Assembly (NCBI RefSeq): GCF_900095825.1 | Contig: NZ_LT608315.1 | Location: 1,414,311 to 1,478,310 of the forward strand | Source: Acidaminococcus massiliensis | Lineage (GTDB): Bacteria > Bacillota > Negativicutes > Acidaminococcales > Acidaminococcaceae | Reading direction: 5' to 3' | DNA length: 64,000 nt | Shown here: piece by piece, positions 43,301-52,576 of the stretch | How the letters are laid out: each line of letters begins with the position of its first letter | Numbering within the stretch: position 1 is the stretch's first letter | The notes under the pieces: model-generated | What the model saw: the letters and a program-made list of their open reading frames with translations, nothing else | Told to the model about the DNA's origin: nothing | Databases searched by the model: none | Program-made: the position numbers and the translations under genes

Positions 43301-45631
43301 ACATATCAATATGCTGGAGGCACACCTGCTGGTGTTGTAACGGTAGGTTCTGTGGGAGCAGAACGGCGAATTCAGAACGTCGCGGCTGGCTTGGTTAGCG
43401 CAAAAAGTACAGATGCAGTAAACGGTAGCCAGCTTTACAGCATGACTCGACCTTTACGTTTTGCGGGAGACAATTCGACCATTGGAAGCACATCTGAAGC
43501 AGATGTGAATGTGCTACATCGAGGTTCTGACCAGGCAATGTCTTTCGTGGGCGGTGCTGACAGTAGTAATTTAAGCAATAATAATATTGGGGTGGTTGCC
43601 GATTCGTCCAATAATACAATAACCGTAAAACTGGCAAAAGATGTAACTGGGCTGAACAGTGTCACGGCAAATACTGTAAACGCTGATACTGTAAAAGCTG
43701 GAGACACAACTGTCAATAATCAGGGCGTAACCATAGCGGGCGGACCTTCTGTAACTAAAGATGGAATCAATGCCAACAGTACAAAAATTATCAACGTGAC
43801 AGCTGGTACAGCGGACACAGATGCTGTCAACGTAAGTCAGCTAAAAGAAAAAACTAATGAACTTACGGAAAAAGGTTTTGGATTAAAAGATGAGAATGGA
43901 AATATCGTTCACAAATCCCTTGGGGATGATATTGAAGTCACAGGGGACGGCAAAAATATTTCTACGAAAGTGGAAAATGGAACGCTGAAAGTAGTCTTGA
44001 AAGATGATCTGAATGTAAATAGTGTAACTACCACCGCCGCTGATGGGAATAAGACCGTGACCCAGGGAAGCGGCATGACCATCACGGATAAAGATGGGAA
44101 TGAGACAACGATTGGTGCTGGCGGTATTACGATTACACCGAAAAATCCGGCGCCTGGGACTTCACCAGTTTCTTTGACAGAAAAAGGACTGGATAATGGC
44201 GGCAACCAGATCCACAATGTGGCGGCCGGCACTGCTGGGACGGATGCGGTGAATGTCAGCCAACTGAAAGATGAAATTGCCAAGAATGCCACCAAATTGG
44301 TAGACGGAAAAAATACGACAGTTACAGGCATAGGCACAAAGGAAGATCCCTACAAGGTCAATGTCAATGACAATCTGAATCTGGGTGAAAAAGGCGAAAA
44401 TGGTATAGACGGTTCCATCGGTGTGGCGGGCAAAGATGGCTCAGCTGTTACCATCAATGGGAAAGATGGCTCTATCGGGATGAATGGAAAAGACGGGAAA
44501 GATGGGCTTACCATGAAATCTGCGAAGGGTCAGGACGGTGTGGCTGGTTCCAATGGTACCAATGGTATGACCTGTATTGTTTACGAAGATGATGGGCATG
44601 TCACCCATGAAGTTGCCACATTAGATGATGGACTGAAGTTTGCGGGAAATACAGGATCTGTGGCCAAAAAACTGAACAGCACCATGACCATCAAAGGGAA
44701 TGGTACGAAAGCGGACGCAGAATATGATGCTTCCAACATCAAGACTGTAGTGGATGCAAATGGAGATCTGGTCATCGGACTGGACAAGAATCTGAAGGCA
44801 GATACGGTTACCGTGGGCGGCCAGGGCAAAGACGGCGCTGATGGCATCAATGGGGCTACTGGTGTAAAAGGTGCCGATGGCAAAGATGGGGTTACCATTT
44901 CTTCTATAGGCAAAGACGGAACCAATGGTACTGATGGTCATATTGGCATCAATGGCAAGGATGGTGCTTCTGCGGACATCCATGTTGTAAAAGGTGTGAA
45001 TGGAGTAGACGGCACGGATGGCTATAATGGCACAGATGGTATTGATCGGATCGTCTATGAAGATCACAATGGGAATACCCAGACGGTCGCCACTATGAAC
45101 GACGGAATGAAGTATGGCGGTGACGTAGGGAATGTAATCAGTAAAAAACTCAATGGGCAAGTGAATGTAGTCGGGGGCATTACGGATTCTTCTCAACTGT
45201 CAACGGAAGACAATATCGGAGTGGTATCTGATGGAAGTGATAACCTGAAAGTGCGGCTTTCAAAGGATTTGAAAGGACTGGATTCGGTTACCACGAAGAC
45301 AGTTACAGCAGACACTGGGAATATCACGACGGTAAATGCCAGCACTGTCAACGTTGGAGACACCACCATAACGACGGGAGGGATGACAATCCAAAACGGT
45401 TCCGCAGGTCAGGATGTTACGCTCAATAAAGATGGGTTGAATAATGGTGGAAATAAGATCACCAACGTAGCTCCTGGAGATGTTTCATCGACCAGTACGG
45501 ATGCCGTAAATGGAAGCCAGCTGTACCGTGCGGAAAACAGGATCAGCCGATTGGGAGATCGAGTGAACCGTGTTGGGGGCAGGTGCCGCGGCACTGGCAG
45601 GATTGCATCCCTTGGATTTCGATCCAGATGA
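40346..45631 (+). pseudogene. Trimeric autotransporter adhesin, passenger domain
   Basis: About 1755 residues. Starts in coiled-coil heptads (NNKTEIE repeats). From about 40700 a YadA-type head of 14-residue repeats follows (AIGVSAKASGKDSVALGDDA style), with neck motifs such as NVADGAQDQDAVTVAQL. Then stalk segments (AGTADTDAVNVSQLK, repeated) and collagen-like stretches near 44390-45050 (GKDGADGINGATGVKGADG). It is read in frame 2. Frame breaks occur at A9 (40352-40360, eight needed) before it and G5 (45575-45579, four needed) at its end. Surface adhesin for host or interbacterial binding if repaired. Confidence 0.85.
40406..40510 (+). repeat. Five tandem 21-bp repeats encoding NNKTEI[EA]
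   Basis: Units such as ACGGAGATCGAAAACAACAAA repeat five times with alternating E/A variants (a 42-bp higher period). Each unit encodes one trimeric coiled-coil heptad, so copy-number change would lengthen the stalk in frame. Confidence 0.85.
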
Positions 45632-46307
45632 CAAATGGGATTTTGCTGCAGGGTATGGGAATTATAAAGATGCTCATGCAGTCGCTATCGGAGCGTATTA
45701 TCGTCCTAACGAAGATACGATGTTCAGTGTAGGTGGTTCCTTTAGCGGAGGCGAGAATATGGTGAATGTGGGAGTCAGTTGGAAATTTGGACAAAAGAAC
45801 CATATCTCTCGCTCCAGAGTATCCATGGCCAAGGACATGTTGGCCATGAAAAACCAAATTGAAACACTTACGAAAAAATTGGCTGCTTATGAATCAGGTC
45901 AGCCTGCCAAGGCAATCCCTGCATCTACGCACAGCATGAACTTCCCTGATGTACCAGAGAACCACTGGGCTTACCAATATGTGAAAACATTGGCCGAAAA
46001 AGGCTACTTGGAGGGATATCCGGACGGAGAATTTAAGGGAGATCGTTCTATGACTCGCTATGAGTATGCTGCGATCATCTACCGAGCTTTACAGAATGGG
46101 GCACCTTCTGATGGAAATATGGCCCGGTCGGTGGATGAATTTGGACCTGAACTAGTCAAAGTTCAAAATATCGACCGTTTCCGCGTAGACCGAATTTCCG
46201 GTAAAGATAATGATCGACATAAGGTGGAACGTGTACGGGTAAATGATAAAGATAATAAAGCCCAAAATGTGTACCGAGATGTTTACGGAAACCATATTCA
46301 AAAGTAG
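45570..46307 (+). pseudogene. Adhesin YadA membrane anchor plus coiled coil and SLH domain
   Basis: After the G5 run the frame continues GAGAAALAGLHPLDFDPDDK and FAAGYGNYKDAHAVAIGAYYR...MVNVGVSWKFG, a YadA-type four-strand anchor. Beyond the barrel come a coiled coil (MAMKNQIETLTKKLAAYE-like) and one SLH domain (FPDVPENHWAYQYVKTLAEK...DGEFKGDRSMTRYEYAAI), then a basic Asn/Asp-rich tail. The SLH part would lie in the periplasm and bind peptidoglycan. With one G fewer, it is continuous with the passenger. Confidence 0.85.
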
Positions 46308-46325
46308 GGCACAGTAGATAAGAAG

Positions 46326-46372
46326 TATAAAAGCGCCAGTTGCTCGAAAGGAGTGACTGACGCTTTTATATT
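46326..46372 (+). terminator. Terminator after the adhesin
   Basis: TATAAAAGCG-CCAGT ... ACTG-ACGCTTTTATA long stem with A/T flanks acting in both directions. Confidence 0.75.
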
Positions 46373-46462
46373 AGTGTTGAATATAAAGTTGGGCTTGAAG
46401 ATGGCTTACCAGTAGAAGTGTATAAGTATATAAAATATTGTTTTTTTATGATAGTGTTGATA

Positions 46463-46513
46463 GATGATATCTGGGAAAATTTTAAATTATGATTGCAGTT
46501 TGACTTTTTTATT
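46463..46513. repeat. Direct repeat, left copy
   Basis: GATGATATCTGGGAAAATTT and the following 31 bases recur at 50271-50323 with one substitution and a T-run length difference. TTGGTTAATT follows both copies. Confidence 0.8.
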
Positions 46514-46554
46514 CATCATCACTTGGTTAATTTAACAGTTGGTGCATATTACAA

Positions 46555-47091
46555 TTATAAGCCACCAACACGGTTTAGAATATATTGGTCATTATTTTTG
46601 ATTAAATTGTAGAACTCAGATTTGTTATTTACCCAGAGGCCTTCATTTTTTCCATTACCTGCAATCCAAGCCGGAGCTATGGTTTTTACTGAATATGATA
46701 CATCATAATAGTGATTGTCTGTCTTACTGGTATCGTTTATTGGGCCATTAATTCGATTAATTTTATAATCAAAAATTTGATTTTTAGTGAATAATCTCTC
46801 AGATTTATAATAGTCAAATTCTTGGATTAGCATTTTGTTAACAATTTCTTTTTCTGATAATCCCTCTACGTCTGATATTGCTATGTGATTATATTGAACC
46901 TTTTCGGATGGTATGGATTCATACGAATAGAATAATAAATATGCAACTCCTATTAGTATAATCACTATGGTTTTTGTTTCTATTTTCTTAGCCTTAATGC
47001 ATTTATGGATGGTAATAATTATCACAAGAAAAGTGATGATATATAATAAAAGCAAAGAATCACTTATAAATATAATCATTTTTAATATCAC
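46555..47091 (-). CDS. Unknown membrane-anchored protein
   Basis: 178 aa, AT-rich. Two N-terminal hydrophobic helices (residues about 5-27 and 41-56), then a soluble domain (DVEGLSEKEIVNKMLIQEFDYYKSE..., ending NDQYILNRVGGL). No family recognised. It lies alone between the adhesin and a degraded ISLre2 element. Confidence 0.5.
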   Translation of the reverse strand: MILKMIIFISDSLLLLYIITFLVIIITIHKCIKAKKIETKTIVIILIGVAYLLFYSYESIPSEKVQYNHIAISDVEGLSEKEIVNKMLIQEFDYYKSERLFTKNQIFDYKINRINGPINDTSKTDNHYYDVSYSVKTIAPAWIAGNGKNEGLWVNNKSEFYNLIKNNDQYILNRVGGL

Positions 47092-47251
47092 CTATTTTCG
47101 AAAAGCACAATAGAATTAAAGATTAAAATAAAAAACGCAAGTTTTTAGAAAACAGTGGAATAGATGAGTTATTTTTTACATCGATAAATATTAACTTAAG
47201 TATAACGAAGATACGCCAATACAATCAAATTATATCATGAATTGTATATAG

Positions 47252-47735
47252 ATGATAGATGTGAGTAAAATAATAAAGGAACCAGATACAGTTATTGAGC
47301 GGGATATGAAATTATTGGCCCTGTTTTTCGAATTATTCCGAACTGCTCTGGGGATGGCATTAGAGCAGCTCGACTTGGAATTAGCAAAGGAATATAAAAA
47401 GCAAGGATATGTCATAGAGTGCCGGGATAGGCGGACGGTGCAATGCCTGTGCGGTATCATTTATCCGCCGACGGATGAAAAAGCCAGGAAAGAAAGGCAT
47501 CTATCGACTGGATAAGCAACTCTGATTGAAACCCTACCAGCAGTCTTTCACTTTGCTGATAAAGAAAGTGACAGAAACGGCTACTAGCCGTGTATATCGA
47601 AAAACGGCCGATATTGTGAACTGGTTTACCCTGACGAACCTGAACCATCAAACAGCGAAGCATATCGTGATGCAGTCGGGGGAGCCACAACATTTGATAA
47701 TGAACCGAAAAAAGTGTATAATGAAGCCAAAATAG
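47252..47735 (+). pseudogene. Degenerate ISLre2-type (UPF0236) transposase
   Basis: First frame (47252-47515) reads FFELFRTALGMALEQLDLEL...ECRDRRTVQCLCGIIY, matching the N-terminal part of ISLre2 transposases. It then shifts frame to KKGIYRLDKQL, an in-frame TGA at 47523, and LKPYQQSFTLLIKKVTETAT...HQTAKHIVMQSGE. The rest of the gene is missing. Confidence 0.65.
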
Positions 47736-48700
47736 CATATTATACGTTATAGGGGGGGAAACTATGGAGGTCAATGCAAATCTTGCACAGGATGTATTCA
47801 AGAAAGCGCAAGGATTTTGAGAAGGAGCGGGAGATTGTTGCCGATATCGCTGACCGCATGAAGGCGATTCAGCGTTCGATGGACACATCCGCGTCGCGCC
47901 AGAGGCCGTGAAGCTCTCATTTGGGTTTAGCAACCGCGTGGGGGGATATCTTTTTCCAACGGCAAAGAAGACGAAGAAACTTGAGAATTTCAAGGGGATG
48001 AACGGAGAACATCACACAGCGCCTGTGACACCCGTCGATTTCTTTCTTCATGTGCGTGCGGTCAGGCGGCAACGAGCTATCTTGTTGTCAATCAGATCAT
48101 GGGCTTCCTTCGTCCCATTGGGGACGTAGTAGATGAGACACACGGTTTTCACTATTTTGAGGGATGTGCAATCTTTGACTTTATTTATTGACGGAACAGG
48201 GAATCCCGTCGGTGAGGAGGCGAAGGAGTGGGCGATCATCGACACAGAGGATCCGGAGTTCATCAACAGACTCTTTCTTTTGCATAGAAATACGCTCACG
48301 GCCGCGACGTATGGAGGACACTTCCGACCGGGATGCAGGAGAAGTATATCGGTCGGAGGAAAGACAACGTCTTGAACTCTCCGACGAAGAGAAGGATTCG
48401 CATGCGCACAATATCATCTCGCAGGACAACTGTGACGACGAGGAGCATAAGCTTGTGCGCATGAATGTCGTTTTTGCAAATTCCGGCTAAGGGGTGCGCG
48501 GTACTTATTTCATTGGTTATGCGCACCATTGGGATGTGACACGGCAGCTGGTCACCAATATGTTCACACAGGATGATTGTTTGCTGAGTATTTGACAGCT
48601 GAAAAAGGGCAGTTTTTCTTCATCCCATCGAAGGAACTCTTGGGACGCATCGCCGAAAGGAAATTGTTCTAGGGGCATTAAATATATCAGTATTTCCATA
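47736..48700. other. Gene graveyard, higher GC, no intact gene
   Basis: Short broken frames on the plus strand only, e.g. MHSRKRKDFEKEREIVADIA at about 47781 (if read with shifts), GFSNRVGGYLFPTAKKTKKL at 47920, MRHTVFTILRDVQSLTLFIDG at 48133, and HAHNIISQDNCDDEEHKL at about 48400. Each is protein-like for 20-70 codons and is then cut by stops or shifts. GC is higher than in the surrounding island, so this is probably a decayed insert from another source. No family recognised. Confidence 0.4.
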
Positions 48701-48720
48701 GGTATGTACTAGGGAATATG

Positions 48721-48748
48721 GTATAGCTCAAGAAATATTGAGCTATAC
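48721..48748. promoter_or_regulatory. Perfect 10-bp inverted repeat before the SemiSWEET gene
   Basis: GTATAGCTCA / TGAGCTATAC with an 8-base loop, 48 bp before the ATG at 48796. No T-run; could be an operator or a leader structure. Confidence 0.45.
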
Positions 48749-48795
48749 GATTAAATGCTGATTTATTATCAACCACTTTTTGAAGGAGATACAAT

Positions 48796-49131
48796 ATGAA
48801 AGAAGTATTGAAAAAAGCAGAAGCCAAGGTAGATACTCTGGAAGAGAAAGTTGTGCATCTTGGCAAAGATGCTGTACAAAACAAGATGAGCGTCGTCGGC
48901 GTGATTGCCTCTAGTCTGTCCGTTTGTATGTACGTTTCCTATATTCCACAAATCATTGGAAATCTGTCCGGACATCAGGGAGACTGGATTCAGCCGTTTG
49001 TTGCATTTATCAACTGCACGATGTGGGTTGGATATGGCTTTTTCAAAAAGAGTCGCGACTGGCCGATTGTTTTTGCCAATCTCCCAGGCATTATCTTCGG
49101 TCTGATGGCTGCAATCACCGCCCGTCTTTAA
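48796..49131 (+). CDS. SemiSWEET-type sugar transporter
   Basis: 111 aa. The first 30 residues are a charged helical extension (LKKAEAKVDTLEEKVVHLGK). Then come three transmembrane helices of a SemiSWEET/PQ-loop protein: GVIASSLSVCMYVSYIPQIIGNL (with the PQ motif), WIQPFVAFINCTMWVGYGF, and WPIVFANLPGIIFGLMAAIT. It dimerises to pass small sugars. AAGGAG precedes the ATG. It is intact inside a decayed region, with its own strong terminator, so likely maintained. Confidence 0.88.
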   Translation: MKEVLKKAEAKVDTLEEKVVHLGKDAVQNKMSVVGVIASSLSVCMYVSYIPQIIGNLSGHQGDWIQPFVAFINCTMWVGYGFFKKSRDWPIVFANLPGIIFGLMAAITARL

Positions 49132-49184
49132 ATGCGCAAACGCAGCGATCAACACAAATGATGTAAATCTCAGTGAATGAGAGG

Positions 49185-49230
49185 GGCTGTTGCATGTGTG
49201 AAAATTGCACACATGCAACAGCCTTCTTTT
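49185..49230 (+). terminator. Strong terminator
   Basis: 16-bp perfect stem GGCTGTTGCATGTGTG / CACACATGCAACAGCC with a 7-base loop, then TTCTTTTT. Confidence 0.9.
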
Positions 49231-49243
49231 TGGTTCTATAATA

Positions 49244-49486
49244 AACGCACAAGTACGTCTTTACCACAACCATGTCCAGATTTATGTAGACAACGTGCCT
49301 GTTGCTGATGTCTCTTTAACGGATGTCAAAGAGTATTATGTACTACAGGGGCAGCAACATAGCGGTCTGGCGGCCCAAAATGGTATTGCCTGGAATCATG
49401 CCATTGCGATTCGTACAGAGAAAGATGTGACAGGAAGGTCTCTGAAAACCTATGATTGGCTTATGGGGGCGATGATCAATGCTTGA
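49244..49486 (+). pseudogene. Fragment, possibly the 3' end of an IS21-type istA
   Basis: A frame QVRLYHNHVQIYVDNVPVAD...LKTYDWLMGAMINA ends where istB-like coding starts (ATG 49479 overlaps), as in IS21 elements. The sequence is not clearly diagnostic; identification rests mainly on position. Confidence 0.4.
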
Positions 49487-50263
49487 ACTGAAACATGAAT
49501 GTCAGTTGTTGATCGACTTTAAAATGACTGAAGCCGCATGCTAGTTGGATGCCTGTCTGTGGAAAGTGCAGCCCGGCGGGATGCCAGCTTCATTTTCTTT
49601 TTGGACCAGATTCTAAGGTTACAGAAAAATGTGCAGGAGGATAAGGCCGTAAAGAGACGGGTGAAGCTCTCTCATCTGCCAGAGATGAAGATGCTCGAAG
49701 AATTTGATTTTGACTTTCAGCCCAGCATTAACCGGAAGCAGATACAGGAGCTCAGTTCGCTGGCATTTATTGCGCGGGTTTAAAACTTGATTCTTTTTGG
49801 GGGCGCTGGGTGTTGGAAAAACGCGCCATGCTACAGCCTTTGCGGTAGCATGCACTGCAGCATGGGAAGACAGCATACCTCATTACACTGTCTCATTTGA
49901 TGGATGATCTAGAGAAAAGGAATGCAAAAGGTGTGCTGGCGCGGAGACACAAATTTTACGCCCATCCGGATCTTTTGATTATTGATGAGGTTGGCTATAT
50001 GCAATTGACACGGCAACAGGCAGAAGCAATGTGTCAAGTCATCTGTTCAAGGCATGAGTGGGGCAGTGTGATTATGACCAGCAACAAGTTTTTTAGTGAT
50101 GGGGGTGAACTTATGAGTGACTTAGTGATAGCAACAGCCATTTTGGACAGATTGTTGCACCATGCACCTGTGGTGAACATTAAAGGAGAGAGTTACCGTT
50201 TTAAAGATAGGCTGCGAGCCGGCTTGAACCCAGCTGTCTTAAATCCCGGCCTTGACAATAGAT
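49479..50263 (+). pseudogene. Degenerate IS21-type istB ATPase
   Basis: Starts MLELKHECQLLIDFKMTEAAC, hits TAG, and resumes in another frame with RVKLSHLPEMKMLEEFDFDFQPSINRKQIQELSSLAFI. It then shifts through a damaged P-loop (LFGGAG) and ends with LIIDEVGYMQLTRQQAEAMCQVI...SVIMTSNKFF and GESYRFKDRLRAGL. At least two frameshifts and one stop, so inactive. Confidence 0.8.
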
Positions 50264-50270
50264 GATAATC

Positions 50271-50323
50271 GATGATATCTGGGAAAATTTTAAATTATGG
50301 TTGCAGTTTGACTTTTTTTTATT
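50271..50323. repeat. Direct repeat, right copy
   Basis: Matches 46463-46513. The two copies bracket the ISLre2 remnant, the graveyard, the SemiSWEET gene and the IS21 remnant (3.8 kb). Confidence 0.8.
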
Positions 50324-50493
50324 GGTTAATTGTAAGATGAAGTTGAACACATAGAAAATCCATAGTGAATGCCTCGTGCCATGATAAGAGCGTCAACAAA
50401 AACCACAAGCGAGGTAATCACTATGGACTCTATCAATCAGACCATGAGTTTTCGTACAAAAAAGTACTTGAACCAGAGCGAATGCTTCGGTAA

Positions 50494-51836
50494 TGTCCTT
50501 ATAATGGTGTAAAAAGAGAAATCACAAAAAATGAGCCATATGCTCATCCTTTAGGTATAATGTAAATCAACCAAAACCCACAGCATACCAAGGAGGAATA
50601 ACAAATGACTCACCTTAATATTATACTGGATCAGGAAGAAATACTAGCCCTTCTTCCGGTGGATTATGACGGAGCATTCCGAAAATTGCTCCAGGAATGC
50701 CTGAACAAGGTTCTCCTGGCAGAATCTACGGAACATCTATGGATCCAGAGAAAGGGCAATGAATCTTCGTGTTGGTACAATCATGCTCACGGTTCCCCAT
50801 CACCGGAACATCCCATTTAAAACCATGCTCTTCGAAAACTACGCCTGCAGCGAGGCTGCCCTCGTCGCCGGTATGGCAGAAATGGTCGTCAATGAGGTCT
50901 CTACCCGCAAAGTCGAGAAAGTCATGGAAGAACTTTGTGGAACAAACTTTTCCAAATCTACTGTCTCCAATCTCTGCAAAGACCTTTCCAAAGATGTAGA
51001 AGCATTCCGTAACCGCCCTCTCAACGGCCCATATCCTTTCCTGACGGTGGATGCTACCTACTTCAAGGTGCGTGAGAACCACCGTAACATCTCCAAAGCC
51101 TTCATGATAGCCTATGGTGCCAACAGCTATGGCAACCGTGAGATTTTGGGGTTCAACATATATCTGGAAGAATCCACCAATACCTGGAGAGACTTCCTGG
51201 ATAGTCTCAAGAAGCGAGGCCTGTATGGCACGCTGCTTGTGACCTCTGATGCACACGGTGGCATTAAAGCTGCCTTGCAGAAGGAACTCCCTGAATCTGC
51301 ATGGCAGCGGTGCCAGTTCCACTTCACCAAGAATATTGGTGAAATGACGCCCAAGAAGTACCAGGCAGGTCTCCGTGCGGAGATCAATGAATTGTTTCAG
51401 GCAAAGACTATGAAAGAAGCCATTGAGAAACGGGATGAAATCCTTGCCTCGTACAGCGAAGTGGCCCCCAGAGCAATGGCCTGTCTGGAAGAAGGATTCG
51501 AAGATGCCATGACAGTGATGGTCCTACCGAAGGGAATGAGACGGTTTTTCCGTACCTCCAACCACATCGAGCGTGCCAACAGAGAACTCAAGCGCCGCTC
51601 AGATGTCATTGGGGTATTCCCGAATGAGACTGCACTAATGCGATTGATGGGTTCAACGCTGATGGAACTGAACGAAAAGCGACAGGCAGGCAAGGCCGTC
51701 TTTTCTCACCCAAGCTACGAAGAAATGATGAAAAGTGATACCCCTGCTGAACTGAAAAGAGCAGCAATTCGTCAAATTAACATGGATGCAGCCTAATGAT
51801 TTCACGACCTAAAGGAATTTACACACAAATTTGGAC
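50494..51836 (+). mobile_element. IS256-family insertion sequence (inactivated)
   Basis: Ends inferred from imperfect inverted repeats: GTCCTTATAATGGTGTAAAA at 50494, and on the right the complement of TTTACACACAAATTTGGAC ending at 51836. It encloses one damaged transposase gene and seems to have inserted into an IS30-type element, whose C-terminal coding resumes at 51841. Confidence 0.6.
50605..51796 (+). pseudogene. IS256-family transposase with internal deletion/frameshift
   Basis: Frame 1 (50605-about 50745) gives MTHLNIILDQEEILALLPVD...LLAESTEHL. Frame 2 resumes GSRERAMNLRVGTIMLTVPHHRNIPFKT near 50740 and runs intact to 51796. The roughly 15-20 residues usually joining these parts (ending in RNG) are missing, giving a frameshift. 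The DDE core is otherwise present: LTVDATYFKVRE, TSDAHGGIK, CQFHFTKNI and FRTSNHIERANRELKRR. Confidence 0.8.
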
Positions 51837-51840
51837 TTGA

Positions 51841-52140
51841 ATCAGCGAGTTTGCTGATATTACTGAACTAGAAGGTAAAGATTTGACAATTTATTTTGCT
51901 CACCTTTATTCATCGTGGGAACGAGGCTCTAACGCAAGGCACAATAGCTTACTCCGGCGATTCATCCCGAAAGGGACTCCAATAAAAGAAGTATCCAACG
52001 ACACTCTCAAGCGAGCCACTCGCTGGTGCAACAATTTGCCCCGGAAAATTTGGGGTTACAAAACGCCCATGGGCGTTTTCCTTGAGGAAGTAGCCAAACT
52101 GGATGATCTACAAGGTGTTCAATTTGATATTGCAATTTAG
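51841..52140 (+). pseudogene. IS30-family transposase, C-terminal fragment
   Basis: The frame SEFADITELEGKDLTIYFAH, SSWERGSNARHNSLLRRFIP and WCNNLPRKIWGYKTPMGVFLEE is the end of an IS30 DDE transposase (the ERG...N region carries the final Glu). The N-terminal portion is absent. A short frame MDSINQTMSFRTKKYL at 50423 on the other side of the IS256 copy may be its start. Confidence 0.8.
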
Positions 52141-52350
52141 GAATATTTTCAGAATTAAGCTTTATCTTAATTTGTAGAATCATAAAGTAATTTTCTAAAT
52201 TAACTTTTAACTGTTGTGGAGCTGGGCAACTTCATTGCAATTAATAAAGAAAAATACTCATGAGAAAGAAATTAAAAATACGGGGAGTTAAAATTAGTAC
52301 CCACCTATTTTTCTGAAACATGCACACAGTGGTGTTCAAAATCTATGTTA

Positions 52351-52488
52351 TCGTTTGATTGTATTAAAGTCGTGCTGCTCTGTGACGACATCTGCACCAC
52401 CGGCAGCACCTTGGAAGAAGCCGCCCGGACCCTAAAACGGGGAGGGGTGAAAAACGTATATGCCCTGGCTCTGGCCAGTGGGAATTGA
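52351..52488 (+). pseudogene. comF: Truncated comF (phosphoribosyltransferase C-terminus)
   Basis: An open frame in host-like GC-rich codons reads KVVLLCDDICTTGSTLEEAARTL...NVYALALASGN and stops at 52486. CDDICTTGST is the PRPP-binding loop of ComF-type proteins. Everything upstream of it is AT-rich island sequence, so the island boundary lies near 52360 and cuts comF, a competence DNA-uptake gene. Confidence 0.8.
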
Positions 52489-52491
52489 AGA

Positions 52492-52532
52492 GGTGCTGCA
52501 CATCCACCCGTGCAGCAGCTCCTTTTTTATGG
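52492..52532 (+). terminator. Terminator of comF remnant
   Basis: TGCTGCAC ... GTGCAGCA 8-bp stem followed by GCTCCTTTTTTAT. The same stem core (TGCTGCAC/GTGCA) recurs in the terminators at 58484 and 59129. Confidence 0.75.
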
Positions 52533-52576
52533 TAAGCTATAAGGTAGCTCATACTAACGTAAATAGGGGATGTCCT

